DNA of 64,000 bases from Niastella populi (GCF_002078015.1 NZ_LWBP01000199.1:186001-250000), one strand, 5' to 3'; counted from the stretch's first letter, positions 27,887 to 37,882 are shown. The notes: generated by a model not told the origin, from the sequence alone. A program made the numbers and translations.

Positions 27887-27894
27887 TACATTTG
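27887..27894 (+). promoter_or_regulatory. Probable -7 box of the K+ channel gene
   Basis: tacatttg matches the Bacteroidota -7 consensus TAnnTTTG and lies 18 bp before the ATG at 27913. I see no good TTTG -33 box at the right spacing. It overlaps a TTG that could be misread as an upstream start codon. Confidence 0.4.
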
Positions 27895-27912
27895 CCGGGA
27901 AAAACAAGCACC

Positions 27913-28860
27913 ATGCCCGTAAAAGAAATAAATCCGGTTCCCAAAGTAAACAACGATACCGGTTTCAGCACAACCGGTGTGATCAATGGCAGCCGGTTCA
28001 TCAATCGCGACGGCACCTTTAACCTGCACAAAAAAGGATGGCCCTTTTGGGAACGCTTCAGTATCTTTTATACCATGCTATCATTGCCTTTATGGCAATT
28101 TATAGTCATCATTATACTTTTCTTTTTCTCTATCAACCTGGCATATACAGTCATTTACTGGCTCATAGGCGCTGACCAGTTTATGGGTTTTGTGGCCACT
28201 ACACCGGTTGGTATTTTTAAAGAGCTATACTTCTTTAGTACTGAAACTTTTACTACGGTAGGTTATGGCCGGGTAAACCCGGTGGGCGATGCAGCCAACC
28301 TGGTAGCCGCTATTGAAGCCATGAGCGGTTTTCTGTCCTTTGCGCTCGCAACGGGTCTTATCTATGGCCGTTTTGCCCGCCCCCGTGCGCACCTGGCCTT
28401 TAGCGATGATGCACTTATTGCCCCGTATCGCAATAAAATGGCGCTGATGTTCCGTTTTGTATGTTACAAGCAAAACCATGCACTCACCGACGTTACCGTG
28501 CTGGTGACCCTGGCCATGCTAATAAACGAGGACGGGAAACCGGTGTACAAATATTACAACCTGCCGCTGGAACGCAGCAAGATCGAAAATATGCCCATGA
28601 ACTGGACGGTGGTGCACCCCATCGATGAGAATAGTCCGCTCTATGGCTTTACCAAAGAAGACCTGGCAACCACCGATATGGAAGTATATGTGCTGGTGCG
28701 GGGCTTTAATGAAGTATACGGCAATACGGTACAGCAAAGAACCTCCTACACCTACCATGAAATTGCCTATAACCGCAAATTCATCTCCATGTTCCACGAA
28801 ACCGCCGGGGGTACCGTGCTGGAATTACATAAGCTAAGCAAACATGAAGAGGTTATATAA
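27913..28860 (+). CDS. Inward-rectifier K+ channel (KirBac type)
   Basis: 315 aa from the ATG at 27913; an in-frame TTG at 27892 lies in a probable promoter box and is less likely. Two membrane helices at about 60-83 and 128-153 flank a pore loop with the K+ selectivity filter TTVGYG at 114-119. The cytoplasmic C-terminal half is the immunoglobulin-like IRK domain (HLAFSDDALIAPYRNKMALM at about 160; TDVTVLVTLAM). The slide-helix region KKGWPFWERFSIFYTML precedes TM1. The tetramer would conduct K+ across the inner membrane. Confidence 0.92.
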   Translation: MPVKEINPVPKVNNDTGFSTTGVINGSRFINRDGTFNLHKKGWPFWERFSIFYTMLSLPLWQFIVIIILFFFSINLAYTVIYWLIGADQFMGFVATTPVGIFKELYFFSTETFTTVGYGRVNPVGDAANLVAAIEAMSGFLSFALATGLIYGRFARPRAHLAFSDDALIAPYRNKMALMFRFVCYKQNHALTDVTVLVTLAMLINEDGKPVYKYYNLPLERSKIENMPMNWTVVHPIDENSPLYGFTKEDLATTDMEVYVLVRGFNEVYGNTVQQRTSYTYHEIAYNRKFISMFHETAGGTVLELHKLSKHEEVI

Positions 28861-29007
28861 AAACTATTTGTAAATGCAGGGGTTAGTCATATTCATTAAG
28901 TTATATATCATATTGGCAGATTTATTGCTTATGAGCAGGGACCAGATAATACATAACCAGATGAGCAGGACGCGCCGGTCCTGTGCATCAACCTAACCGT
29001 ACAAATA

Positions 29008-29664
29008 ATGATAAAACAGGAAGCATTAACGCTGGCAAAAAAATTATGGAACTATCATCAGCTGCAACATAAGCTCGAAATATCGGATTGTATTCTGGTT
29101 TTGGGAAGTGTTGATACCCGTACAGCCGAACGGGGTGCAGAGATCTATCTGCAGGGTTATGCGCCTATCATTATTTTTTCAGGAGGGCTGGGTAAACTTA
29201 CCAAAGATCTATGGCAGGGAACGGAGGCCGAACTGTTTGCTACCATTGCCCTCGACAAAGGCGTACCCCGCGAAGCCATCTTTATTGAAAACAAAAGCAC
29301 CAATACGGGCGAGAATATACTGTTCACGCAACAATTATTACAGGAGAAGAACCTGAACATGGAAAGCTTTATAGTGGTGCAGAAGCCCTATATGGAACGA
29401 CGCAGTTATGCCACTTTCAAAAAGCACTGGCCCAACAAAAAACTCCTCGTCACTTCTCCCCTGCTTTCGTTTGAAGAATATCCCAATGACACTATTTCTG
29501 TTGAAAAGCTCATCAACATGATGGTGGGTGATCTGCAGCGGATAAAATTATATCCCGAAAAAGGCTTCCAGGTTTACCAGGAGATCCCTGATGAAGTGTG
29601 GCAGGCGTATGAGGAGTTGGTTCAAATGGGATTTAACCAGCAATTGGTTAAAGGGGATTCTTGA
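29008..29664 (+). CDS. YdcF family (DUF218) protein
   Basis: 218 aa, soluble and without membrane helix. The DUF218 pattern is clear: CILVLGSVDTRTAERGAEIY near 28-47, PIIIFSGGLG, TEAELFATIALDKGVP, IFIENKSTNTGENI and a later VVQKPYMERRSYATFKK. Related proteins include YdcF, SanA and ElyC, which are linked to envelope or nucleotide-related functions, but the reaction of this soluble group is not known. It is convergent with purU. Confidence 0.85.
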   Translation: MIKQEALTLAKKLWNYHQLQHKLEISDCILVLGSVDTRTAERGAEIYLQGYAPIIIFSGGLGKLTKDLWQGTEAELFATIALDKGVPREAIFIENKSTNTGENILFTQQLLQEKNLNMESFIVVQKPYMERRSYATFKKHWPNKKLLVTSPLLSFEEYPNDTISVEKLINMMVGDLQRIKLYPEKGFQVYQEIPDEVWQAYEELVQMGFNQQLVKGDS

Positions 29665-29675
29665 CTGAATATAGG

Positions 29676-29853
29676 TATATGAAGTAAGAAGTAAGAGGTA
29701 GGAAATACGAAGTACGAAGCTCGCGAAATTCCGGCCTGTTGCTTTTGTTTAAGGCCTTGAAATAAGCGAAACCTGTATTCCTCTATCAACTCCATCACCT
29801 TTATCAACCTGTAAACTTGTTAACTTGTCAACTCCTTGTCAACCTGTCAACTT
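29676..29853. repeat. Two adjacent low-complexity spacer repeats between convergent genes
   Basis: The first (about 29678-29735) reiterates gaagtaagaagtaagaggta and ends with the core gaagctcgcgaaattccgg. The second (about 29807-29856) reiterates aacttgttaacttgtcaact and runs into the purU stop at 29854. The first word recurs at 47435-47505 and the second at 6670-6696, 40620-40645 and 57488-57540. Confidence 0.55.
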
Positions 29854-30681
29854 CTACTCAAACACCACGGTCTTATTCTTATACACCAGCACCCTGTCCT
29901 CAAACACCAGGTGCAGCGCCTTCGCCAGCACGGCGGTTTCAATTTCCTTACCGGCTTTCATCATATCGCCCGATGTATGCGAGTGTGTTACGGGAATGAT
30001 CTGTTGCGCGATAATAGGCCCTTCATCCAGCTCATTGGTAACGAAATGGGCCGTTGCACCTATCAGTTTAACACCACGCTCAAAAGCCTGTTTGTACGGA
30101 CTGGCGCCTACAAAGGCCGGCAAAAACGAATGGTGAATATTGATAATACTGCCGCTATACTTTGCCACGAAACCGGGCGACAGAATTCGCATGAACTTGG
30201 CCAGCACAATATAATCGGGCGCATATTTGTCTATCAGGCCTGCGATCTGTGCTTCAAATTCAGCTTTATCTTTTTGCTCATGCGATACCTGGTAAAAGGG
30301 TATATCGAACCGCTGGCTGATATTCTGCAGTGTATCGTAATTGCCTATCACGCATTGTACCCGTGCGCCCAGCGTTTTAAAATGATTGCGGATGAGGATA
30401 TCGGCCAGGCAATGGTACTCTTTGGTTACCAGCACAACTACTTTCTTCTCGGGCTGCGGGTTCACTTTTATGATCGCATCGGGCGGCAGTACCGCTTTCA
30501 GTTTTTGCTCCAACGCCTCCGAACCGGTTTCCTGTTCAATATGCACCCGTATAAAAAAGCGGTTCTCTATTTTGTCAACATGCTCGCGCAGTGAAACTAT
30601 GTTCAGCTGTTCCTTAGCCAAAACGCCGGTAATACCGGCAACAAGCCCAACCTGGTCTTTACTTTGAATAACAACGATCAT
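29854..30681 (-). CDS. purU: Formyltetrahydrofolate deformylase PurU
   Basis: 275 aa. It hydrolyses 10-formyl-THF to THF and formate, balancing one-carbon pools and supplying formate for purine synthesis. Residues 1 to about 80 are an ACT domain (QSKDQVGLVAGITGVLAKEQ). The formyltransferase-like domain follows, with the catalytic triad Asn181, His183 (NIHHSFLPAF) and Asp219 (NELDEGPIIAQ). Length is usual for the family. It stands alone, convergent with the YdcF gene. Confidence 0.94.
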   Translation of the reverse strand: MIVVIQSKDQVGLVAGITGVLAKEQLNIVSLREHVDKIENRFFIRVHIEQETGSEALEQKLKAVLPPDAIIKVNPQPEKKVVVLVTKEYHCLADILIRNHFKTLGARVQCVIGNYDTLQNISQRFDIPFYQVSHEQKDKAEFEAQIAGLIDKYAPDYIVLAKFMRILSPGFVAKYSGSIINIHHSFLPAFVGASPYKQAFERGVKLIGATAHFVTNELDEGPIIAQQIIPVTHSHTSGDMMKAGKEIETAVLAKALHLVFEDRVLVYKNKTVVFE

Positions 30682-30787
30682 ACAGAATCAATATGCAGGC
30701 AAGATAATTCATTTCTGCCTTTATATAAAAGGCAAACCCACCGCAGATGCAATGGGTTTGTCCTGTATTTTCTCATGTGACCACGTG

Positions 30788-33700
30788 TTAAAAACTGGCC
30801 GAAAGACTGATATAGTAATAACCGCCGTTCATCCCGAACTGGGTGGCATTGCGGCTGTACACAAAACGCCCGTCGGAAGTATTGGCATAATACGTATTGC
30901 TTTTATCGCCATTGCCATCCCGGAACCATTTCAGTTTATCGGGATAAACGTCGAACAGGTTATTAGCACCGATGGTTACCCGAACCTGGGGCAGGATACT
31001 ATAACTGACGCTGGCGTCGGTAATCACTTTGGCCTCATATGTTTCATCGAGCTGCGGGTTCAGGTTCCAGGAAGAAACCGCCCCAAAACGCGTGGCACGA
31101 ACCATGGCGCCAATTTTTTTGTACTGGTAACTGGCTGCCGCCGATATTTTATTTTTCGGATTGGCCAGCTCTACCCGCGATTGTTCGGCGCGGTCGAAAA
31201 AGAAATAATTGCCGGCCGCATCGGGTACCGCCGGTATATTATCGGTGCCCTTTACTTTTTCGATCTTTGTTTCATTGAAGTTAGCCGCCAATGTAAGGTC
31301 GAGGCTGCCCTTGCTTAACTGCGGACTAACTGAAAAGATCACATCCACGCCCTGAGTTTTGGTATCTATGAAGTTGGCGAACGCCTGTACCACCTGTACG
31401 TCGCTGGAAATGCCGTTGCGGTCTAGCACCTCGGCTACTATTGAACCCGCCGTTCTTCTGAAGGGACCGGCCAGCAATATGCGGTCCCTGATATCGATGC
31501 GATACGCATCTACAGTAAGAGATACATTTCTGCCAGGCTTTGAGGTAATACCCAGGCTGTAATTCACCGATGTTTCTTCCTTCAGATCAGGAATACCCAA
31601 TGCCTTTGCAATTTTATCATTGTTGCGTACCGTTAAAGTATTGCTGGGCGATAAAGTGCCGTTGATGATCTGGAACTGCGTACTGGTATTATTGAAATAA
31701 TACTGGTGAATGGAAGGCGCTCTGAACCCGTTGCTGATAGCCCCGCGAATTGACAATGCATCGACGATCTTATAACGTAACGCCAGTTTACCGGCCAGGG
31801 CATTGCCAAAATCGCTGTACCGTTCAAAACGGCCGGCTACATTTACCAGAAATTTTTCAGTGATGTCCGACTCCACATCAACATAAGCACTGATCACATT
31901 GCGGCTTTCATCAACTTCGTTCGCAGGCTGGAACCCCGGGAATACCTGTGCGCCGCCTACCTTGCTTTGATCATAATTACGCCACGACTCTTCCTGCCCC
32001 GCTTCGATCTTAAACATATCGAAACGCATTTCTGCACCAACCGCTACGTTGAACGATGTTAGTTTGAGCTGTGAACCGAAGTCTTTCGAAAAGTCGACAT
32101 TGGTAGTGCTTTGATTAAAGCCCAGTTTACCGCAATCAAATTCAGTGGGCGACGCGGCGCCCATACTGGCATTGTTTGAATTGGTTACCTCAAAGCTGAA
32201 CTGGTTGCCGCCGTATACGGTGCTTACATCCCAGTTCCAGGCATTGGCGGTTTTACCTTTAATGCCGGCCATTATCGACCGGTCGTTTATATCGGAACCG
32301 ATGTAAGGCAGAAAACCACGGGGATACAACTGAGCCACTACCTGCGTAGTTTGTTTGGGATAGCGGTAAAAACCGGCCGCTTTCCCTTTCCGGTAACTGT
32401 ACATGCCCATTGCATAGATCCTCGTATTTGCTGTAACGGGCAGCTCAAGGTTGGCTTCGCCATAAGCATTCAGCTGTTTTGAATTGCCGATATACATGTT
32501 GTTCTTTCTGTCCCAGCCGCCGTTCTGCGCAATCAACTGTTCGTCCTGCGCTACATTGCTGGTATAAACTGTGCCCAGGAAATCGCCGGCGCGGTTGGTT
32601 GGCTGCCGGTGTCTTACTTCGCCGGTGATGTTCAGCACCCCGTTTTTGCCCAGTTTGAAACCATGATTAAGCCCGAACTGTAAATTGGCGCCATCGCCTT
32701 CATATTGTTGTCCGGCATGAGCAAATACCTGCGTACCGGTTTTCTTTTTCAGCACAACGTTTATAACGCCGGCAATAGCGTCTGAGCCATATTGTGATGC
32801 GGCGCCATCGCGCAACACTTCGATGCGTTCAATACTGCTGGCGGGAATGGCGTTCAGGTCGGTGCCAACCGAGCCCTTCCCTACCGTACCGTTGATATTT
32901 ACCAATGCCGTATTGTACCGGCGTTTGCCATTTACCAGTACCAGCACCTGGTCGGGACCAAGCCCCCGCAATGAAGCCGGATCGATATGATCGGTGCCAT
33001 CGGCAACGGTTTGCCGGTTCGATACAAATGACGGGGCCGTGAACTGGATCTGTTGAGCAGGTTCAATTTGCCCGGTTGCCAGCAGGTCTTTGGAAGAAAT
33101 AACATCAACCGGTACCGGCGATTCAACATTTGTCCGCGGTCTTAAAGACCGCGAGCCCACTACCACCGTAGTGAGCTCCGCCACTGCTTCTTCGAGACTG
33201 ATACTAATTTCATGCTGGGTGCCTACAGTTACTTCCTTTGTTTTGAAACCAATGATTGAAACAACCAGTATATCACCTTCATTGGCTTCGATATTAAAAA
33301 CACCGTTGGCATTGGTAGAGGTACCGCCGGGTTTATTCTTTACCACGATGCTTACACCTGATAAAGGTTCACCTTTGGCATTGGTGATCTTACCGGTGAT
33401 GGGAACCGGGGCAATTTCAGGTGAGGCTTCCGGTTCTGTTCTGTCTTTATCGGCCAGTTGCCGTTTCAGCAACACCTTATCGCCTATTACTTCATATTCA
33501 AGATTGAGCTGCCCGGCAATTTCATTCAGTACAACCGATAACTTTTCCTTTGATTTGGAAATGGTAACCAGCCGGTTGCTCTGTATCAGTTTCGGACTGA
33601 AGACAAACATCACTTTTGTTTGTTCCTCGATTTTGGTCAATACATACTCCAGCTTTTTTTCTTTGATGTTGAGGGTAACTTCACGATCGAGCACACCCTG

Positions 33701-33820
33701 TGTATGGCCTGGTTCGGCATAACCGATAACGGCGAAAACCAGGGCCATTACCAGTTGCAGGGCGGTATGTTTGATTGTGTTTACACAAAAAGACAGCCTG
33801 AGCAAAGGGATATTTCTCAT
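30788..33820 (-). CDS. TonB-dependent receptor with N-terminal STN and CarboxypepD_reg domains
   Basis: 1010 aa. After an N-terminal export signal (to about 41) come an STN domain (48-120), a CarboxypepD_reg-like domain (141-215), a plug (about 218-355; DLNAIPASSIERIEVLRDGA, SDAIAGVINVVLKK) and a 22-strand-type barrel ending in YYISLSASF with a terminal aromatic residue. STN domains occur in transducing receptors that signal through FecR to an ECF sigma factor, and those two genes lie directly upstream in the same direction. There is no SusD partner, so a siderophore- or small-ligand-type receptor is more likely than a SusC glycan importer. The ligand is unknown. Confidence 0.92.
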   Translation of the reverse strand: MRNIPLLRLSFCVNTIKHTALQLVMALVFAVIGYAEPGHTQGVLDREVTLNIKEKKLEYVLTKIEEQTKVMFVFSPKLIQSNRLVTISKSKEKLSVVLNEIAGQLNLEYEVIGDKVLLKRQLADKDRTEPEASPEIAPVPITGKITNAKGEPLSGVSIVVKNKPGGTSTNANGVFNIEANEGDILVVSIIGFKTKEVTVGTQHEISISLEEAVAELTTVVVGSRSLRPRTNVESPVPVDVISSKDLLATGQIEPAQQIQFTAPSFVSNRQTVADGTDHIDPASLRGLGPDQVLVLVNGKRRYNTALVNINGTVGKGSVGTDLNAIPASSIERIEVLRDGAASQYGSDAIAGVINVVLKKKTGTQVFAHAGQQYEGDGANLQFGLNHGFKLGKNGVLNITGEVRHRQPTNRAGDFLGTVYTSNVAQDEQLIAQNGGWDRKNNMYIGNSKQLNAYGEANLELPVTANTRIYAMGMYSYRKGKAAGFYRYPKQTTQVVAQLYPRGFLPYIGSDINDRSIMAGIKGKTANAWNWDVSTVYGGNQFSFEVTNSNNASMGAASPTEFDCGKLGFNQSTTNVDFSKDFGSQLKLTSFNVAVGAEMRFDMFKIEAGQEESWRNYDQSKVGGAQVFPGFQPANEVDESRNVISAYVDVESDITEKFLVNVAGRFERYSDFGNALAGKLALRYKIVDALSIRGAISNGFRAPSIHQYYFNNTSTQFQIINGTLSPSNTLTVRNNDKIAKALGIPDLKEETSVNYSLGITSKPGRNVSLTVDAYRIDIRDRILLAGPFRRTAGSIVAEVLDRNGISSDVQVVQAFANFIDTKTQGVDVIFSVSPQLSKGSLDLTLAANFNETKIEKVKGTDNIPAVPDAAGNYFFFDRAEQSRVELANPKNKISAAASYQYKKIGAMVRATRFGAVSSWNLNPQLDETYEAKVITDASVSYSILPQVRVTIGANNLFDVYPDKLKWFRDGNGDKSNTYYANTSDGRFVYSRNATQFGMNGGYYYISLSASF

Positions 33821-33911
33821 ACCTTTGAGCGTTTTTGGTTAATAAGTTAGATCAAAAGCAATCCCGGCTCCTTTGCAAAAAGAAGCTATTAACACAACGG
33901 GATATTTACTG

Positions 33912-33946
33912 GCCGGTGATGTAGCAGCATCGCCGGCTTTTTATTT
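33912..33946 (+). terminator. Orphan terminator-like hairpin on the plus strand
   Basis: gccggtgatg (33912-33921) pairs with catcgccggc (33928-33937) around the loop tagcag and is followed by ctttttattt. It reads as a Rho-independent terminator on the plus strand, but no plus-strand gene ends here. It lies in the leader of the TonB receptor gene. Confidence 0.4.
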
Positions 33947-34080
33947 AAGCGCCATCCGCATGCCGCTGAAGCTTTAGCGGAAGCGCAAGCCCTGCCGAAG
34001 GTGGATGCCTGAGCGATCCGGGGCGGAATCGAAAGGCTTACGTTGAGTCATGCATTGGTAATGTATTATTTAATTAGTAT

Positions 34081-35097
34081 TTATTGCTCACAATCATGAC
34101 CTGTTATGATCACCTGCCCGTCGGCCTGTTCGTAAGTGGCCTCGATGGCTTTGCATACCAGGTTAATCCGTTCAAAAAAAGATTCATTGGTAAATACGCC
34201 GGTGAAGGAGCAATGGCTCATCAGCTCTTCATCAAACACAATGGAGATGCCATAGGCCCTTTGAATTGCCATAAAAACCGTTGAGGCCGGCGCATCGGCA
34301 AATACGGCCTGTTCGTTCCCTTTTGTATTACTGATATTAACCACCAGTGGTTGTGCGGCAATAGACCTTACGATGTTTGCCTGCTGCCGGTTATACAGCA
34401 CCTGCTGGTTGGGGGTAATGATGGCGGCCTGGGCTTTTGCCATTTCCTGTTCGCCCTGATCTTTCCTGCGCTGGTATACAGTTACCTTACCGGTATGCAC
34501 CAATACCTTAATGGTATTATCGTGCGGAAATGCGCGAACATCGAAGCTGGTGCCCAATACTTTTGTCACCAGTTCATTGGTATAAACGTAAAATGGCCGG
34601 GCCGGATCTTTGGTTACCTGGAAAAATGCTTCGCCTTCAAGGTAGATCTCCCGTTTGGCCGAATCGAACCGGGAGTAAGCAATTTTTGAAGCAGGCTGCA
34701 GTATTACATAACTGCCATCATTCAGGGTAATACGTTGCGGGGCGGATGTATTATTGATGCTTTCGGTTAATTTGTTTTGTTGCCGGCTTTGCTCGTATGA
34801 AAATGACCTGGGAACGGTATTGAACAAAACGGAGGAGATCACTATCAAACCCGCCACCACAGCAGCGGCGGCAATATAGTATATCCGTTTCCTGCCACCG
34901 GCCCGTTCCATATTCCCTTCCATTTCTATATGGGCCCACATTTCCCGTTCAACACTGTCAAGCTCTTCCTGTTTTAATGCAGGCAGTTGGTGATCGTACA
35001 ACAATTCATACCAGTGATCTACCAGCGCCTTTTCTTCCGGCGCGGCGGTTCCGTTAACATACCTTAGAAGCAGTTCCCTGAAAGCAATGCGGTTCAT
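34081..35097 (-). CDS. FecR family anti-sigma factor
   Basis: 338 aa. A cytoplasmic N-terminal part of about 70 aa (binds the sigma factor in known members) is followed by one membrane helix at about 72-92 (IYYIAAAAVVAGLIVISSVLF). The periplasmic FecR domain shows the usual blocks: ITLNDGSYVILQPASKIAYS, REIYLEGEAFFQVTKDPARP and VLGTSFDVRAFPHD. The DUF4974-like C-terminus (FADAPASTVFMAIQRAYGIS) is typical of Bacteroidota. It lies 90 bp after the sigma gene and 260 bp before the receptor gene, a standard surface-signalling unit. Confidence 0.93.
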   Translation of the reverse strand: MNRIAFRELLLRYVNGTAAPEEKALVDHWYELLYDHQLPALKQEELDSVEREMWAHIEMEGNMERAGGRKRIYYIAAAAVVAGLIVISSVLFNTVPRSFSYEQSRQQNKLTESINNTSAPQRITLNDGSYVILQPASKIAYSRFDSAKREIYLEGEAFFQVTKDPARPFYVYTNELVTKVLGTSFDVRAFPHDNTIKVLVHTGKVTVYQRRKDQGEQEMAKAQAAIITPNQQVLYNRQQANIVRSIAAQPLVVNISNTKGNEQAVFADAPASTVFMAIQRAYGISIVFDEELMSHCSFTGVFTNESFFERINLVCKAIEATYEQADGQVIITGHDCEQ

Positions 35098-35187
35098 AAA
35101 CTTATATTTACCATAACTCAGTATATTACCAGACAGACAGGTGAAGCCATACCCTAAACGGCCCGAAAAAAAATGATGCAGAAAAAA

Positions 35188-35748
35188 CTATAATGCGGGA
35201 TCAAGGTAATCTTTCAGGTAAAAGCGCAGTGTTTTCAACGACCGGGTGATGTGGTATTCAACGGCTTTTTCCGAAATATTCATACTGGCGGCAATTTCCC
35301 TTATAGAAAGCTGGTCGAAGCGGCTGAGCCGGAACACATGCCTTGTTTTTTCGGGCAGCATGTCGATCGCTTTTTCTATTGCCTGTGACAGCTCGTGAAA
35401 ATTGACGGTTGCCTGTGTGCTGTTACAGAAACCTGCAGAGGAGTCAATAACGTGCTGCTGGTATTTCTTATGTACAAGCGTTGATTCAAGGTAATTGATG
35501 ATGCTGTTCCTGACCGAAGTTTGCAGGTAGGCGGCAAGATGTTGTATTTGAATGGAGTGCCGTTTTTCCCAGATGCGCAGAAATATGGTTTGAACCAGTT
35601 CTTTGGCCACCTCTTTATTGGCGAGCCGGTAATAGGCTGCCTCGAATATGGGTTTCCAGTGGCGGGTATAGATCTCTTTAAAAGCCTTGTCGTTATCGGC
35701 TTTTAGTAGTTGCAGCAGTATCTCATCAGTTAGTACCCGCAGGTCCAT
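35188..35748 (-). CDS. RNA polymerase sigma-70 factor, ECF type
   Basis: 186 aa from the ATG at 35748 (MDLRVLTDEILLQLLKADND). A longer frame to 35838 reads through a low-complexity repeat and is unlikely. Region 2 is at about 25-90 (FKEIYTRHWKPIFEAAYYRL, VQTIFLRIWEKRH) and region 4 at about 120-175 (LPEKTRHVFRLSRFDQLSI, IREIAASMNISEKAVEYHI). It matches the Bacteroidota FecI-like family. It is expected to be held by the FecR protein encoded downstream and to switch on the TonB receptor gene when the ligand is bound. Confidence 0.93.
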   Translation of the reverse strand: MDLRVLTDEILLQLLKADNDKAFKEIYTRHWKPIFEAAYYRLANKEVAKELVQTIFLRIWEKRHSIQIQHLAAYLQTSVRNSIINYLESTLVHKKYQQHVIDSSAGFCNSTQATVNFHELSQAIEKAIDMLPEKTRHVFRLSRFDQLSIREIAASMNISEKAVEYHITRSLKTLRFYLKDYLDPAL

Positions 35749-36600
35749 AGCTGAAGTTAACGAGAAATTTCTGATTTCGGGATGTAGAGCATTAGAGATT
35801 TGGCGACCTTCTGAAAAAACAAAATCAATAAATTTCAAAATAAATAAATCTCAAAATCAGAAATCTAAAAACCGATTGCTTACCTATAGTGCCCTTACTG
35901 GACAGAAAAGGCAGTACGGGCAAGCCACTGTTAAAAACCTTCTATAATAGATCAAGAAAGGCCAATTAGTAAAAAGTTGATTCCGTATATTAAATGAATC
36001 CGGGAGCCGGCAATGCCGGGGTTATAATCCTGGTCATTGGGAGAAAGCCGGGAGCGACTCGTCTTTCATCCCCGCAAAATAAGGGCAGGTGTAAATCATT
36101 GACCCTCCTGCAAAATATCGTTCCACCTTACCCGTTGTAATGCCACCGGCCCCGGATCATCATTCTATAGCCCAAAATGTTAAGATCTTCACAGGTTTCC
36201 GACTTAGTGCAATTGCAATCTATCATGCCTGTTATATAATATAAGAGTACGAATCAAATACACGGGCGTCAGTAGTGTAGCGGGGTACATATGGCCTGTT
36301 TAGCATTATTGTTGTCGAATAACGCTTTGAGGGCTTATGCATCAGAGCACCCAATAAGTTTGTACCGCCGCTAACACTTTCCGACTATGTATGTATTAAA
36401 AACCGTCCTTTCAAATATCTAATGCAATATACAACACATCATTTCTTTTATTTGCACAATTTCGATTTTTATTTTCACATTTTCACCTGTTCCATACTGT
36501 TAGTGTTATGTAAACATTAAACTCATCATTTGTATGGCAAAAGAAATATCGCCAAAGTGATTTCACTTTGCATGACAAGGTTTATATGTTCACTACGCCT
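35749..36600. other. Gene-free stretch upstream of the sigma factor gene
   Basis: About 850 bp. A gattt-word inverted repeat lies at 35770-35870 (ctgatttcgggatg side and aaatctcaaaatcagaaatc side), next to the sigma gene start. The rest shows no coding frame, tRNA or obvious structure that I can support. Confidence 0.5.
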
Positions 36601-36942
36601 TTAACCGTGAAGCCCGCTTCGCCATTCGGAGGGCGATTTGCTATATATTTTTTTGAACATTGTACTAAAACTACCCATGCTTTTATATCCTACCAGCGTC
36701 GATATTTCCTTTACGCTTTTTTCCGTTTGTTCCAGCAACTCTTTCGCTTTTTCCATTCGCAGCAATATCCGGTAATCGTCAATGCTTATCCCAAACAACT
36801 GCTTGAATCCATACTGCAGTTTCGTTCTGTTGAGTTGTGTTTGCTGACTTAAATCGTTGATCGTTATATGATATCTTCTGTTCTTTGTTAATAATTCCCT
36901 CGCAAGCCTGATCCTTTCAATATCCTCTTTTTTCAATTTCAT
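36601..36942 (-). CDS. AraC-type HTH transcriptional regulator (DNA-binding domain only)
   Basis: 113 aa from the ATG at 36942 (MKLKKEDIERIRLARELL). The frame could start at 37029, but the extra 29 residues are Cys-rich and unlike the family. The AraC double helix-turn-helix fills nearly the whole protein: HITINDLSQQTQLNRTKLQY, GFKQLFGISIDDYRILLRME and VKEISTLVGYKSMGSFSTMF. No ligand domain is present, so it is either a minimal regulator or the remaining C-terminal end of a longer one. It lies alone in a gene-poor stretch, and its target is unknown. Confidence 0.8.
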   Translation of the reverse strand: MKLKKEDIERIRLARELLTKNRRYHITINDLSQQTQLNRTKLQYGFKQLFGISIDDYRILLRMEKAKELLEQTEKSVKEISTLVGYKSMGSFSTMFKKIYSKSPSEWRSGLHG

Positions 36943-37190
36943 AAGAAAAGGTTTATTGCAAATAACAATAGCAGTTGATCCGCAAACTTCGTATTGCCAC
37001 TTGCCGGGCAAAATGCACGTGCACGCCATCAGGTATCGGTTACCTTACTGAAATAACATAGGTTACTATTAAACTGTAAATAAGAATGCGATGGCCCTGC
37101 TTGTTGAAGGCAGTACCATAGTCTGATGAGGAGTTGTTGCTATCCGTTTTATTGCTGTTTCATATGACTGCCTGGTATCATCCACCGTTG

Positions 37191-37481
37191 CTATGCGGTT
37201 CTGCTGTACCGTGACGACAGGAACCATTCCGGCACATATTCAGTACAACGTACGATCATCCTGAACCGGTTGGGAAGAACCGCCGGCTGCAGATCGGTAA
37301 ACAAATGACGTTGATTGAACAATTTCGTTGAAACCTGCCAGTTGTACGGATTGACTATAAATGCAAAATATGAGAAGGCACACCAAAAATGCCCGCAGGC
37401 ATATGAGATAATAAATAGAGATAAAAAGAGAAGAAATGGCGTAATGTGTTGAATCCGGTCCATCAGATAAGGTTTGTGCAT
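37191..37481 (-). pseudogene. Doubtful ORF or gene remnant with lipoprotein-like signal
   Basis: 96 codons. Residues 13-30 (TPFLLFLSLFIISYACG) look like a signal peptide with a lipobox. The remaining 66 residues are rich in Phe, Trp and Arg and do not look like a folded lipoprotein. A frame shifted by one base downstream is also open. It may be a decayed gene or chance. Confidence 0.2.
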
Positions 37482-37857
37482 CGGCTACATTGCTCGTCTC
37501 ACCAGTTCTTGCTCACTTTCGCTGATTAGTGTTGCCAAAACAAAGATAAGGAGGTCTTTTCGATTGTGTGTTTCGAAAAATAAAATTTTTAGACACGCCG
37601 GGTGACGCCGCATACAGGTTAACCATTAATGATAGATTGTCATTTCGGTGCCGCCGGAATACTATGGACTATCATTTAATAAATTATCATTTATTGGTTT
37701 CTGTTATATATCCTGAAAAATAAATATCGATAATTTATAAAGGTGAAATGGGCATTGAAAAGTTAAAACGACAAATGCGCAAAAGGCGCGCGTAGCGAAA
37801 GGTGAACGATCTGTGAACAGTCAACTATTTGCGGCCTGCCATCAACAGGCAACAAAA

Positions 37858-37882
37858 AAGTCGCTCCGGGTGGAAGCGACTT
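37858..37882 (-). terminator. Rho-independent terminator of the 84-aa gene
   Basis: aagtcgctcc (37858-37867) pairs with ggaagcgactt (37872-37882) with a single bulge. Read on the minus strand it is followed by tttttt. It lies 22 bp beyond the stop of the small gene at 37905. Confidence 0.75.

Noticed and set aside
36160-36400. Possible tRNA or small RNA in the gene-free stretch
   Set aside because: No cloverleaf, T-loop consensus or terminator could be found.
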